Part shown: positions 25,968-37,216 of the stretch, piece by piece
Numbering within the stretch: position 1 is the first letter of the stretch
Layout: each line of letters opens with the position of its first letter
Assembly: GCA_963821275.1 (NCBI GenBank)
Contig: CAWGDF010000009.1
Location: 124,001 to 188,000, forward strand
Reading direction: 5' to 3'
DNA length: 64,000 bases
Source: JACVRW01 sp963821275
GTDB lineage: Bacteria; Actinomycetota; Thermoleophilia; Solirubrobacterales; Thermoleophilaceae
Program-made: the position numbers and the translations under genes
Notes under the pieces: model-generated
Seen by the model: the letters and a program-made list of their open reading frames with translations, nothing else
What the model was told of the DNA's origin: nothing
The model's database searches: none

Positions 25968-26922
25968 TGTCCGAGGATCCGCAGCGGCCAGGCGAGGACG
26001 CGCCCGAGAGCGGCGAGGGCGCCCCCGGGCCGGAGATCGAGGGCGCGGACCAGCTGGCCGGCGCCGTGCCGCCGCAGGAGCCCGCGGAAGAAGCTGCAGA
26101 GCCCGCCCCGGAGGCCGAGGAGCCCGCCCGGAGGCCGAGGAGGCGGCCCCCGAGGCCGAGGAGGAGGCGGCCCCGGAGGCCGAGGAGCCTGCCGCTCCCG
26201 AGGCCGACGAGCCGGCGGCCCCGGAGGCCGAGGAGGCGGCGGCCCCCGAAAGCGACGAGGCTGCGCCCGCCGAGGCGCCTCGAGGCGAGCGCCCGCGCCC
26301 CGGCCGCCGCCGCACCAAGGAGGACGGTCCCTCAGAGGAGGTCATTCCCGGGGCCCATCTCGAGCCCGATCTCGTGCTCGAGGAGCAGGCGCCGGAGGCG
26401 GAGGGCGAGTACGGCCAGTACGACGAGTACGCCGGAGATGAGGCGGCGCCGGTTGCGGCCGAGGACGCAGAGCCGGCCGAGGAGGCCCCCGCCGAGCCCG
26501 AGCCGGTGGAGCGGCAGCCGCTGGACCTCGCGCGCGACGCCCGCTACCACGCGACGGGCAAGCGCAAGAGCGCGGTGGCCCGCGTGATCCTCAGGCCGGG
26601 GGAGGGCAGCTACCGGATCAACGGGCGCCACCTGGACGAATACTTCCCGCGCGTGCGCCTGCAAAGAATGGCCCAGCAGCCGCTCGAGGCGGCCGGCTAC
26701 AACACGCGCCTGGACGTGGTCGCCCGCGTCCACGGGGGCGGGGTGTCGGCTCAGGCCGGCGCGCTGCGCCACGGCGTGGCCCGGGCGCTCGTGGAGGCCG
26801 ACCCGGCGCTGCGCGGCGAGCTCAAGCGCCGCGGCTACCTCACGCGCGACCCGCGCGTGAAGGAGCGCAAGAAGGCCGGTCTCAAGAAGGCCCGCAAGCG
26901 GCCCCAGTTCTCGAAGCGCTGA
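25967..26922 (+). CDS. rpsI: 30S ribosomal protein S9 with a very long acidic N-terminal extension; frameshifted in this sequence
   Basis: The S9 core is the last 130 residues: YHATGKRKSAVARVILRPG, INGRHLDEYFPR, VARVHGGGVSAQAGALRHGV, GYLTRDPRVKERKKAGLKKA and RKRPQFSKR. Upstream lies an extension of about 190 residues rich in Glu, Ala and Pro, with repeated PEAEE units. The ATG at 25967 opens MSEDPQRPGEDAPESGEG but the frame shifts at the CCC at 26127-26129. Adding one C (GCC CCG GAG) restores PEAEEAAPEAEE and the core, about 318 residues. Since S9 is essential, a consensus error is the simple explanation. Actinobacterial S9 often has a short acidic extension; this one is unusually long. Confidence 0.9.
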
Positions 26923-26929
26923 CACCGGC

Positions 26930-28228
26930 GTGGGCCTCTTCGGGACGGACGGGGTCCGCGGGGTCGCGGGCGAGTACCTGACCGCGGATCTCGCCCTGGG
27001 CCTCGGCCGGGCCGCGGCCACGATCGCGGAGGCCGAGGCGCCCCAGGTCCTGATCGTGCGCGACACGCGCGAGTCGGGTGAGATGCTGGAGGCGGCGCTT
27101 GCTGCCGGGATCGCGGCCGGGGGAGGGCACGCGCTGCTCGGTGGCGTGCTGCCCACACCGGGGGCCGCCGTGCTGGTGCGCCGCTACGGCCTCGATCTGG
27201 CGGCCGTCGTCTCCGCGTCGCATAACCCCTACGAGGACAACGGCATCAAGTTCTTCGGCCCCGCGGGGACCAAGATCGACGACGACCAGGAAGCCGAGAT
27301 CGAGCGGCTTCTGGCCGCGGGCTCCGGAACCCGCATCGGGCGTGTGCGCGAGCTGCACGGCGCCGCGTCCGACTACCTGCGAGCGCTGGAGCTCCGCTTT
27401 CGCGACCTGGACCTGTCGGGCCAGCGCGTACTCCTCGACTGCGCGAACGGGGCGACCCATCGCGTGGCGCCGGAGATCTTCCGCCGTCTGGGAGCGGAGG
27501 TCGATGCGCTGGCCGTCGAGCCGGACGGGCGCAACATCAACCGCGGCTGCGGCTCCACGCACGTCGAGGCGCTGACGGAGAAGATGGACGGCCACCACGT
27601 GGGCTTCGCCTTCGACGGCGACGGCGACCGCGTGCTGGCGGTCGACCGCGCCGGGGGCGTGGTCGACGGCGACGAGCTGATGGCCCTGGCGGCGCTCCAC
27701 CTGCGCGGAACGGCCGGCCTCCCGGGGAACGGGGTGGCCGTGACCGTGATGACCAACTACGGCTTCCACACGGCGATGCAGACGGCCGGCATCGAGGTGG
27801 CCACGACCCCGGTGGGCGACCGCCACGTGCTCGCGGAGCTACTGCGTCGCGGCTGGGGCCTGGGCGGCGAGCAGTCGGGGCACATCATCGAGACGGGCTT
27901 CGTCCCGGCCGGGGACGGGACCGCGGCTGCCCTGCTGACCCTCGAGGCGCTCGCCGGGCGCGACCTTTCCGAGCGCCAGGGCATGGAGAAGCTGCCTCAG
28001 CGGCTCGTGAACGTTCGGGTGGCCGACCGTGAGGCGATCGAGCACGCGACCGAGGTCTGGGCTGCGGTCGAGGAGGAGACCGCGCGGCTGGACGGGCGCG
28101 GCCGCGTGCTGATCCGCCCCTCGGGCACCGAGCCGCTCGTGCGGGTGATGGTCGAGGCGCCGCGCGAGGAAGAGTGCGAGGAGATCGTTGATCGGTTGGC
28201 GAACCTCGTCCAAGCGAAGCTAGGCTGA
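26930..28228 (+). CDS. glmM: Phosphoglucosamine mutase
   Basis: Converts glucosamine-6-phosphate to glucosamine-1-phosphate for UDP-GlcNAc and peptidoglycan synthesis. The 432-residue product begins MGLFGTDGVRGVAGEYLTAD and has the phosphoserine loop VVSASHNPYEDNGIKFFG (about residue 95), the metal loop FAFDGDGDRVLAVD, the sugar-binding GGEQSGHI and the phosphate-binding RPSGTEPLVRVMVE. All hallmarks are intact. The GTG start is seven bases after rpsI. The next gene, nine bases downstream, is glmS, the enzyme that makes its substrate. Confidence 0.97.
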   Translation: MGLFGTDGVRGVAGEYLTADLALGLGRAAATIAEAEAPQVLIVRDTRESGEMLEAALAAGIAAGGGHALLGGVLPTPGAAVLVRRYGLDLAAVVSASHNPYEDNGIKFFGPAGTKIDDDQEAEIERLLAAGSGTRIGRVRELHGAASDYLRALELRFRDLDLSGQRVLLDCANGATHRVAPEIFRRLGAEVDALAVEPDGRNINRGCGSTHVEALTEKMDGHHVGFAFDGDGDRVLAVDRAGGVVDGDELMALAALHLRGTAGLPGNGVAVTVMTNYGFHTAMQTAGIEVATTPVGDRHVLAELLRRGWGLGGEQSGHIIETGFVPAGDGTAAALLTLEALAGRDLSERQGMEKLPQRLVNVRVADREAIEHATEVWAAVEEETARLDGRGRVLIRPSGTEPLVRVMVEAPREEECEEIVDRLANLVQAKLG

Positions 28229-28237
28229 CCTTCTCTC

Positions 28238-30069
<1,832 letters not shown>

Positions 30070-30113
30070 CCCTGGATCGACCGGAGCTGGCCGTCAGAAT
30101 CGGTGGATCCAGG

Positions 30114-30473
30114 GTGAGCGGGGTCGGGCTCGACCTCCTGGACATCGAGCGCCTCGAACGCGCGCTCCGGCGCCGGCCCCGTCTGGCCGAGCGCCTCTTC
30201 ACCGAGGGCGAGCGCGCCTACGCCGCCGCCCGCCCCCGCCCGGCCATGCATCTGGCCGCGCGCTTCTGCGCCAAGGAGGCGGTGGCCAAGGCGCTGGGTC
30301 TCACGGGCTGGAGTTTCCGGGACGTGGAGGTGGTGGCCACCGGGGCCGCGCCGGCCCTGCGCCTCAGCGGCACCGTCGCCGAGCGGGCGCTGGAGCTGGA
30401 GGCCGAGCCGGTGATCTCGCTCACCCACACCGACACGACGGCGGGAGCGGTGGCCATACTGCGGCGGCCGTGA
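30114..30473 (+). CDS. acpS: Holo-[acyl-carrier-protein] synthase
   Basis: Transfers phosphopantetheine from CoA to acyl carrier protein. The family start is seen in MSGVGLDLLDIERLERAL, with the Mg-binding Asp, and the second motif in RFCAKEAVAKALGL. It ends VISLTHTDTTAGAVAILRRP, with the usual S-x-S/T-H strand. Length 119 residues, typical. A GTG at 30066, overlapping the glmS stop as GTGA, would add 16 residues. The overlap style is common in this operon, but the family alignment favours 30114. A nine-base inverted repeat (CCCTGGATC at 30070, GATCCAGGG ending 30114) separates the two choices. Confidence 0.88.
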   Translation: MSGVGLDLLDIERLERALRRRPRLAERLFTEGERAYAAARPRPAMHLAARFCAKEAVAKALGLTGWSFRDVEVVATGAAPALRLSGTVAERALELEAEPVISLTHTDTTAGAVAILRRP

Positions 30474-31999
30474 CGCCGCTGCCCACCTGGCTGGACCCGC
30501 TCTTCGAGGCGGCCGAGATGCGCGCTGCCGACACATGGGCGATCGAGGAGCAGCGCGTGCCCTCGCTCGACCTGATGGAGCGGGCCGGCGCCGGACTGGC
30601 GCGGGTCGCGGCGGCCGCCGCCCGGCACGGGCCGGTGCGGGTGGTGGTGCGGCAAGGGCAACAACGGCGGCGACGGCCTGGTCGCAGCCCGCCTGTTGCG
30701 CGAGGACGGGCACGAGGTGGACCTCCTGGCCGCGGCACCGCTCGACGATCTCCGCGGCGACCCCCTGGCCAACCTGGAAAGACTGCCCGGAGCGGCCCCC
30801 GAGCCGTTCTCGCCCGAGCGCCTGGCCGGCTCCGGGGTGGTGGTCGACGCGCTTCTGGGCACCGGCTTCGAGGGCTCGCCCCGGGAGCCGCTTCGCTCGG
30901 GGCGATTGCCGCCATCGCTGATCAGGACGCCCCGGTGGTGGCGTGCGACGTGCCCTCCGGCGTGAACGCGTCCAGCGGCGAGGTCGAGGGCGAGGCCGTG
31001 CGCGCGGTGGCCACGGCCACGTTCCACGGCTCGAAGCTGGGCTTGCACGTGGAGCCGGGCAAGGCGTAACGCAGGGCGGGTGGAGGTGGTCGCGATCGGC
31101 ATCCCTCGGGGGGCGCCCAGCGGCGAGGCCGCGGGCCTGATCCGCGAGAACGTGCTCGGCCTCTATCCGCCGCGCCCGCGCAGCGGCTCGAAGTTCACCT
31201 CCGGAGTGGTGGTCGTGGTGGGGCGGGGTCAATGGGGCTCACGGGTGCGCCGACGATGGCGGCGCGCTCCGCCCAGCGAGCCGGGCGCCGGCTACGTGCA
31301 GGTGGCGGTGCCGGGGCCGGTGCAGCCGGCGGTGGACCTGCGGCTGCTCGAGGCAGATGAGCCGCGGGCTTCCGGACGAGGACGGCTTTCACACGCCCGC
31401 CGGCGCCGATGTGGTCGCCGAGATGGCCGAGCGCGCCGGGGTGGTGGTGCTCGGCCCGGGGCTGGGCCGGTCGCAGAGCGCGGTCGAGTTCGCCCGCGCG
31501 GTGGCAGCCCGGGGTGCAGACGCCGCTGCTGGTGGACGCCGACGGCCTCAACGCGCACGCGGGCCGGATCGAGCTGTTCGCCGAGCGGAGCGCGCCCACC
31601 CTGCTGACCCCCCATGAGGGTGAGCTCGGCCGCCTCCTGGAGATCGACTCCGACGCGGTTCATGCCCGGCGGGTGGCGCACGCCCGCGAGGCCGCCGAGC
31701 GCAGCGGGGCGGTGCTGCTGCTCAAGGGCGACGACACCATCGTGGCCCAGCCCGGGGGACCGCTGGCCGTCAGCGCCGCCGGCACTCCCGCCCTGGCCAC
31801 AGCGGGCACCGGGGACGTGCTCTCCGGGCTGGCGGGAGCCCTGCTGGCCAAGGGCATGTCCGCGTTCGAGGCGGGGGCGCTCGGAGCGCTCGCCCATGGC
31901 CTGGCGGGACGCGCCGCGGCCGAGGACCTGGGCGCCGATCACGTGATGGCGGGCGACGTGATCGAGGCGCTGCCCAGGGGACTCCGGAGCGTTAGGTAA
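30470..31999 (+). CDS. nnr: Bifunctional NAD(P)H-hydrate epimerase/dehydratase, broken by several indels
   Basis: Repairs hydrated NAD(P)H. Piecing frames together gives a normal protein of about 507 residues. The YjeF N domain includes PLFEAAEMRAADTWAIEEQR, GKGNNGGDGLVAARLLREDG, VVDALLGTGFEG and APVVACDVPSGVNASSGEVE. The C-terminal ribokinase-like dehydratase includes KFTSGVVVVVGGS, GAGYVQVAVPG, LLVDADGLNA, TLLTPHEGELGRLL, VLLLKGDDTIVA and ATAGTGDVLSGLAGALLAKG. Breaks are at about 30646 (+1), 30899 (-1), 31063 (+1), 31220-31228 (two extra G), 31283 (+1), 31356 (+1) and 31510 (+1). The GTG overlaps the acpS stop. Either an unusually error-rich stretch or a decaying gene. Confidence 0.82.
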
Positions 32000-32013
32000 G
32001 GTCGGCCCCTGGA

Positions 32014-32472
32014 ATGGCGGAGCTCGTGCGGGACATCATGGATGCCGAGCCGGCCACCGTGTCGCCGGACGCGTCGGTCGAGGAGGTGGTCCGCACCCTG
32101 CGCGAGAACGAGCTCCCCGGCGTGCCCGTGGTGGACGCGGACGGGCGCCTCGCAGGGCTGGTCACGGAGGCGGACCTGGTGCTGCCCGACGACCAGGGCG
32201 ACCTGCACATACCGCACTACATCAACCTCTTCGGGGGCACCGTCTTCCTCGAGCCGCTCGGCCGCTTCGAGGAGCGGCTGCGCAAGGCGTTCGCCTCGAA
32301 GGCCTCGGACATGATGACCCCCGACCCCGACACGGTCGAGCCGGACACCAGCGTGCCGGAGGCCGCCCGCCTGGTGCACGACTCCGGCCACAACCGGCTC
32401 CCGGTTGTCGAGGACGGCCGGCTGGTCGGGGTCGTCACTCGCCTGGACCTGCTCGGCGCCCTGGCGCGGTGA
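32014..32472 (+). CDS. CBS-domain pair protein
   Basis: A 152-residue stand-alone pair of CBS domains (Bateman module). The first is VRDIMDAEPATVSPDASVEE through GVPVVDADGRLAGLVTEADL, the second MMTPDPDTVEPDTSVPEAAR through NRLPVVEDGRLVGVVTRLDL. A 40-residue linker (HIPHYINLFGGTVFLEPLGR) separates them, as in the actinobacterial form. Such modules bind adenine nucleotides or c-di-AMP and regulate partners; no partner domain is present here. It overlaps alr by four bases (GTGA). Confidence 0.92.
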   Translation: MAELVRDIMDAEPATVSPDASVEEVVRTLRENELPGVPVVDADGRLAGLVTEADLVLPDDQGDLHIPHYINLFGGTVFLEPLGRFEERLRKAFASKASDMMTPDPDTVEPDTSVPEAARLVHDSGHNRLPVVEDGRLVGVVTRLDLLGALAR

Positions 32473-33532
32473 GCGCCGCCGAGCGCGCGGTCGCCCGGGT
32501 CGATCTCGGAGCGATCGAGCGCAACTGCGCTCACCTGCGCACGCTCCTTACGGGCGGGGTGGAGCTGTGCGCGGTGGTGAAGGCCGAGGGCTACGGGCAC
32601 GGCGCGACCTGGGCCGCGAAGGCCGCCCTCGCCGGCGGCGCCACCTGGCTGGCGGTGGCGACCGCGGCGGAGGCCGAGGACCTGCGCCGGCACGGGATCG
32701 CGGAGCGCATCCTCGTGATGGGCGCGCTGACGCGGGAGGAGCAGCGCCTGGCCGCCGAGGCACAGGCCGATGTGGTCGCCTGGACCCCGGGCATCGAAGG
32801 GGGGGGCGGCTCCACGTCAAGCTCGACACCGGGATGGGACGGCTCGGCACCAAGGACTTCGACGAAGCCGTGCGGCTCGCCCACGACGACGCGGTGGTCG
32901 GCCTGATGACCCACTTCGCGACCGCGGACGAGCTCGGTGACGACCACTTCGATGCCCAGCTCGAGCGCTTCGGCGAGTTCCTGGAGGCGGTGGACCGGGA
33001 CGATCTGCTCGTGCACGCCGCCAACAGCGCCGCGACGTTCCGCGACCCTGCGGCGCACTTCGACATGGTGCGCTGCGGCATCGCGGTCTACGGCATGGAC
33101 CCCTTCGGCGAGGATCCGGCCGAGCGCGGCCTGGAGCCGGCGCTGTCGCTGATCTCGTACGTGGCGGCGGTCAGGCGCTTCGAGCCCGGGGACAGCGCCG
33201 GCTACGGGCGGCGCTGGCGGGCGCGGGAGCCGACCATCGTGGCGACCGTGCCGATCGGGTACGGCGACGGCTGGCGCCGGGGGCTGAGCAACGACTGCGA
33301 CGTGCTGATCGGCGGGCGGCGACGTCCGCTGGCGGGGACCGTCAGCATGGACAACGTGACGGTCGACCTCGGAAGCGATGCCGGTGTGGCGGTGGGTGAC
33401 GAGGTGGTGCTGATAGGGCGCCAGGGAGAGGAGCGGATCCTGGCGGAGGAGGTGGCAAGCCGGCTCGGCACCATCAACTATGAGGTCACGAGCGGCCTCA
33501 CCCCGCGGGTACGCCGGCAGCACGTCAGGTGA
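32469..33532 (+). CDS. alr: Alanine racemase, frameshifted at a G8 run
   Basis: Makes D-alanine for peptidoglycan. The N-terminal barrel has RVDLGAIERNCAHLRTLL and the PLP lysine in LCAVVKAEGYGHGATWAAKA. After the break come RLHVKLDTGMGRLGTKDFDE, DMVRCGIAVYGMDPFG, the catalytic Tyr region PGDSAGYGRRW and TVPIGYGDGWRRGLSNDCDV, and TINYEVTSGLTPRVRR at the end. The frame changes at GGGGGGGG (32799-32806), where the run is probably one G short or two too long. The linker there also looks a few residues shorter than in relatives. About 354 residues when repaired. GTG start overlaps the CBS stop; the stop overlaps cca, both as GTGA. Confidence 0.92.
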
Positions 33533-34902
33533 AGCTGGCCGAGGTCCTGGCCGGAACCGAGGCCTGGGTCGTGGGCGGGACCGTCCGCGACGAGCTGCTC
33601 GGGCGCCGGACCACCGACGTGGACCTGGTCGTGCGCGGCGATCCGGAGCCGGCGGCACGGGTGGTCGCGGCGGCGGTTCGCGGCCCGGTCTTCCGGCTGT
33701 CGGAGGGCTTCGGCGCCTGGCGGGTGATCGAGCGCCGAGCCGGGCGGGTCTACGACCTCTCGCCCCTGCAGGGCGGATCGATCGAAGAGGACCTCGCCCT
33801 GCGGGACTTCACCGTGAACGCCATGGCCCGGCGCCTCGGGAGCGGCGAGCTCATAGACCCGGTGGGGGGGCGGGCCGACCTGGCTGCGAGCCGGCTGCGG
33901 GTGCTCGGCCCGGAGGCCTACGAGCGCGACCCGCTGCGCCCGTTGCGGCTGGCGCGCTTCGTGGCCCAGCTCGGCTTTGCCCCCGACCCGGAGACCGAGC
34001 GCCTGACGGCCGCCGCCGCGCCGGGCGTGCCCCAGGCCGCCGGCGAGCGGGTGTTCAGCGAGCTGCGCCGGCTGATGCTGGCGCCCGGAGTGCTGGACGG
34101 GCTCGCCCTGGCCGACCGCCTGGGGCTGGTGCGCTGGGTCCTGCCCGAGCTGGCCGAGCTGCACGAGGTCGAGCAGAGCCAGTACCACCACCTCGACGTG
34201 TACGGGCACACCATCGAGGTGCTGGAGCGCCAGATCGGGCTGGAGGGCCGGCTGGAGGAGTTCGACGCCCGCCTGCGGCCGCTGATGGAGGCCCCGCTGG
34301 CCGATGAGCTCAGTCGCCTCGAGGCGCTGCGCTTCGGCGCGCTCCTTCACGACATCGGCAAGCCCGCCACCCGCTCGGTGCGCGCCGACGGCCGCATCAC
34401 CTTCATGGGACACGACCGCGTGGGCGAGAGCATGGTGGGGGAGGTCTGCCGCCGGCTGCGGACGAGCGACCGGCTCAGCCGCTTCCTCGCCGCGCTGGCC
34501 CGCCATCACCTGCGGCTCGGCTTCCTGGTGCACGAGCGACCGCTCGACCCCCGCGCGATCTATCGCTACCTGACGCTCACCTCGCCGGTGGAGGTGGAGG
34601 TGACGCTGCTCTCCTGCGCCGACCGGCTGGCCACCCGCGGGCGCAACGCCGCCGCGGCCACCGAGGCCCACCTCGACCTGGCCCGCGAGCTGATGCGGGC
34701 CGCGCTCGACTGGCGCGAGAGCGGACCACCGCGACCGCCCCTTCGCGGAGACGAGCTGGCCCGCGAGCTGGGCCTCGAGCCGGGACCCGAGCTGGGCCGC
34801 CTGCTGGCGCAGCTCCAGGAGGCGGTGTACGCCGGCGAGGCGACCGATCGTGCTCAGGCGTTGAAGCTCGCGCGCCGGCTGCGCGAGAATCCCCGCGAGT
34901 GA
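33529..34902 (+). CDS. CCA tRNA nucleotidyltransferase / poly(A) polymerase family with HD domain
   Basis: A 457-residue class II nucleotidyltransferase. The head domain has WVVGGTVRDELLGRRTTDVD with the G-G-x-x-R-D loop and the metal-binding DxD (DVDLVV), and LRDFTVNAMARRL; the neck has RVLGPEAYERDPLRPLRLAR. An HD domain follows (LLHDIGKPATRSV, MGHDRVGESM), then a long helical end. It adds or repairs the 3' CCA of tRNA, or acts as an A-adding enzyme; the two roles cannot be separated from sequence alone. GTG start overlaps the alr stop and its own stop overlaps corA (GTGA each time). Confidence 0.9.
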   Translation: MKLAEVLAGTEAWVVGGTVRDELLGRRTTDVDLVVRGDPEPAARVVAAAVRGPVFRLSEGFGAWRVIERRAGRVYDLSPLQGGSIEEDLALRDFTVNAMARRLGSGELIDPVGGRADLAASRLRVLGPEAYERDPLRPLRLARFVAQLGFAPDPETERLTAAAAPGVPQAAGERVFSELRRLMLAPGVLDGLALADRLGLVRWVLPELAELHEVEQSQYHHLDVYGHTIEVLERQIGLEGRLEEFDARLRPLMEAPLADELSRLEALRFGALLHDIGKPATRSVRADGRITFMGHDRVGESMVGEVCRRLRTSDRLSRFLAALARHHLRLGFLVHERPLDPRAIYRYLTLTSPVEVEVTLLSCADRLATRGRNAAAATEAHLDLARELMRAALDWRESGPPRPPLRGDELARELGLEPGPELGRLLAQLQEAVYAGEATDRAQALKLARRLRENPRE

Positions 34903-35873
34903 TCGTCGACTGCGCCGTCTACGAGGATGGCCGCCGCCGCAACGGCCAGGTGGAGCTGGACCACGCCTACCAGGCCTGCCGGCAGTCGGGGAAGTTCGCC
35001 TGGATCGGCCTCTACGAGCCGACCGAGGAGGAGTTCGACTCGCTGCAGCGCGAGTTCAACCTGCATCCGCTGGCGGTGGAGGACGCCATTCACGCCCACC
35101 AGCGCCCCAAGCTCGACGTGTACGAGGGCCTGGTGTTCATCGTCCTGAAGACGGCCCGCTACGTGGACGAGCGCGAGGTGGTGGAGTTCGGCGAGATCCT
35201 CATCTTCCTCGGACACGACTACCTGCTCACCGTGCGTCACGGGGAGGCGAGCGCGCTTCAGGAGGTGCGCAAGGACCTGGAGAGGAACCCCGACCAGCTC
35301 AAGCACGGGCCCGGGGCGGTGCTGCACGCCATCGTGGACCGGGTGGTCGACGACTACACCCCGGCGCTGATCGGGCTCGGCGAGGACATCGAGGAGGTGG
35401 AGAACGAGGTGTTCTCCGACTCGCGCACCAACCCGGCCGAGCGCATCTACAAGCTCAAGCGCGAGGTGCTCGACTTCAACCGCGCCGCGTCGCCCCTGGT
35501 CGAGCCGGTCGACCACCTGGCCCGAGGGGACTATGAGCAGGTGCACCCCGAGGTGCGGGCCTACTTCGGCGACGTGAACGATCACCTGATCCGCGTGCAC
35601 GAGCAGCTCGAGAGCTACCGCGACCTGCTCACCAGCATCCTGGAGGCCAACCTCGCCCAGGTCACGGTGCGCCAGAACCAGGACGTGCGCACGATCTCGG
35701 CGATGGTCGCGATCGTGGCCGTGCCCACGATGATCGCGGGGATCTACGGAATGAACTTCGAGCACATGCCGGAGCTCTCGTGGACCTTCGGCTACCCGCT
35801 GGTGCTGGGCGTGATGGTGTGCATCTGCTTCGGGCTCTATCGCTGGTTCAAGAAGGTGGGCTGGCTGCAATAA
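34899..35873 (+). CDS. corA: CorA-family magnesium/cobalt transporter
   Basis: A 324-residue channel subunit. The large cytosolic N-terminal domain is followed by two C-terminal membrane helices. The signature GMN loop is in MIAGIYGMNFEHMPELSWTF and the last helix is YPLVLGVMVCICFGLYRWF. The stalk has LESYRDLLTSILEANLAQVT. The short loop after GMN is acidic, as required to attract divalent cations. A basic tail (KKVGWLQ) ends the protein. GTG start overlaps the cca stop. Upstream no M-box riboswitch is present, so it follows the operon promoter. Confidence 0.95.
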   Translation: MIVDCAVYEDGRRRNGQVELDHAYQACRQSGKFAWIGLYEPTEEEFDSLQREFNLHPLAVEDAIHAHQRPKLDVYEGLVFIVLKTARYVDEREVVEFGEILIFLGHDYLLTVRHGEASALQEVRKDLERNPDQLKHGPGAVLHAIVDRVVDDYTPALIGLGEDIEEVENEVFSDSRTNPAERIYKLKREVLDFNRAASPLVEPVDHLARGDYEQVHPEVRAYFGDVNDHLIRVHEQLESYRDLLTSILEANLAQVTVRQNQDVRTISAMVAIVAVPTMIAGIYGMNFEHMPELSWTFGYPLVLGVMVCICFGLYRWFKKVGWLQ

Positions 35874-35884
35874 ATTCTGGACCT

Positions 35885-36292
35885 ATGCCCGACGACTGCA
35901 TCTTCTGCCAGATCGTCGCCGGTGAGCTGCCGTCCGAGATGGTCCAGGAGGACGAGCACACGGTGGCGTTCATGGACATCAACCCCTGGACCCGCGGCCA
36001 CGCGCTCGTGATCCCGCGCGCCCACTCCAAGAACCTCTGGGAGGTGGACGAGGCCGACCTGCACTGGACGGCGTCGGGCGCGGCTCGGCTCGCCCGGCGG
36101 ATGCGGGACGTGCTCGGCTGCGACGGGATCAACCTGCTGAACGCCACCGAGCCGGCGGCCTGGCAGTCGGTCTTCCATTTCCATATTCACGTGATCCCGC
36201 GCTACGACGACGATCCGCTCGAGTTGCCGGTCACACCACGGCAGGCGGAGCCGGAGGAGCTGGCCGCGGTCGCGGCTGAGCTGCGTGGCTAG
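35885..36292 (+). CDS. HIT family nucleotide-binding hydrolase
   Basis: A 135-residue HIT protein: CIFCQIVAGELPSEMVQEDE at the start (zinc-type CxxC), AFMDINPWTRGHALVIPRAH, and the histidine triad WQSVFHFHIHVIPRY near residue 98. The branch is the Hint/protein kinase C inhibitor-like type that hydrolyses AMP-linked substrates. ATG at 35885 was used because the longer frame overlaps corA by 94 bases. Its end overlaps the next gene by eight bases. Confidence 0.92.
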   Translation: MPDDCIFCQIVAGELPSEMVQEDEHTVAFMDINPWTRGHALVIPRAHSKNLWEVDEADLHWTASGAARLARRMRDVLGCDGINLLNATEPAAWQSVFHFHIHVIPRYDDDPLELPVTPRQAEPEELAAVAAELRG

Positions 36293-37052
36293 GGCTCGGC
36301 TCGAGCGTCAAGGCGACGTCGGCGTCCTCGTCATCGACGACCCGCCGCTCAACCTGTTCGGGCCCGAGATGGCGCGCGAGATTCACGCGGCCATCCGCGA
36401 GGCCGAGAGCTGCCGGGCCCTGCTGGTGAGGGCCGAGGGGGAGATCTTCACCGGCGGCGCCGACGTGAACGTGTTCGACGGCCTGTCCGTGGAGGACGCG
36501 GAGGACTTCACCCGCGGGCTGCTCTCGATCACCCACGACATGGAGGCGCTGCCCATCCCAACGCTGGCGTCGGTCCACGGGCTCTGCCTCACGGCGGGCC
36601 TCGAGCTCGCCCTGGCCTGCGACATGATCTGGGCGGCCGAGTCGGCCCAGTTCGGCCTGGTGGAGGCGGTGGTGGGGCTCACTCCTCTCATGGGCGGCAC
36701 GCAGCGCATGGCCGAGCGCGCCGGCCCCGCGCGGGCCCGCCAGTTCGTGATGGGTGCCGGTCTCTACGACGCCGCCACCCTGGAGCGCTGGAACGTGATC
36801 AGCCGCGTGCTGCCCGATGCCGAGCTGCCCGGGAAGTCGATGCGCTTCGCGCAGCGCCTGGCGGCCGGGCCCACCAAGGCGCACCACGCGACCAAGCAGA
36901 TCGTGCGCGCCTTCATCGAGCACGGGGTCTCGGGCGCGGACGACCGCTCCCCTGCCATCGGAGCCTCGCTGTTCGGCACCGACGACCTGAAGCGGGCCGT
37001 CACGTCGTTCCTCGAGGAGGGGCCGGGCAAGGCCACCTTCGAGGGCCGCTGA
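36285..37052 (+). CDS. Enoyl-CoA hydratase/isomerase family protein
   Basis: A 255-residue crotonase-fold protein. Strand and loop features are VLVIDDPPLNLFG, the oxyanion-hole region EGEIFTGGADVNVF, LASVHGLCLTAGLELALACD, and FGLVEAVVGLTPLMGGTQRM with the acidic residue expected near the active site. The C-terminus has AQRLAAGPTKAHHATKQIV. Members hydrate or isomerise acyl-CoA thioesters; the exact substrate is unknown. GTG start overlaps the HIT gene. It is the last gene of the operon: a GC-rich stretch with a weak inverted repeat follows. Confidence 0.88.
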   Translation: MARARLERQGDVGVLVIDDPPLNLFGPEMAREIHAAIREAESCRALLVRAEGEIFTGGADVNVFDGLSVEDAEDFTRGLLSITHDMEALPIPTLASVHGLCLTAGLELALACDMIWAAESAQFGLVEAVVGLTPLMGGTQRMAERAGPARARQFVMGAGLYDAATLERWNVISRVLPDAELPGKSMRFAQRLAAGPTKAHHATKQIVRAFIEHGVSGADDRSPAIGASLFGTDDLKRAVTSFLEEGPGKATFEGR

Positions 37053-37216
37053 GCGCCCGCTCCCACCGGGGCCGGGGGCGCCTCCGGCGTCCTCCCCTGG
37101 TAGCGTCTCCGCCTGTTGGGTCGGCCGATGGGTCGGCGTAGTTGAAACATGCAGGTGCCGACGTTCGGGCTCGCTTCGCCGACCGATACCGGGGCACACG
37201 CAGGAAGGGGCATTAA

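Noticed and set aside
28229..28237. glmS ribozyme before glmS
   Set aside because: Only nine bases separate glmM and glmS, too short for the ribozyme.
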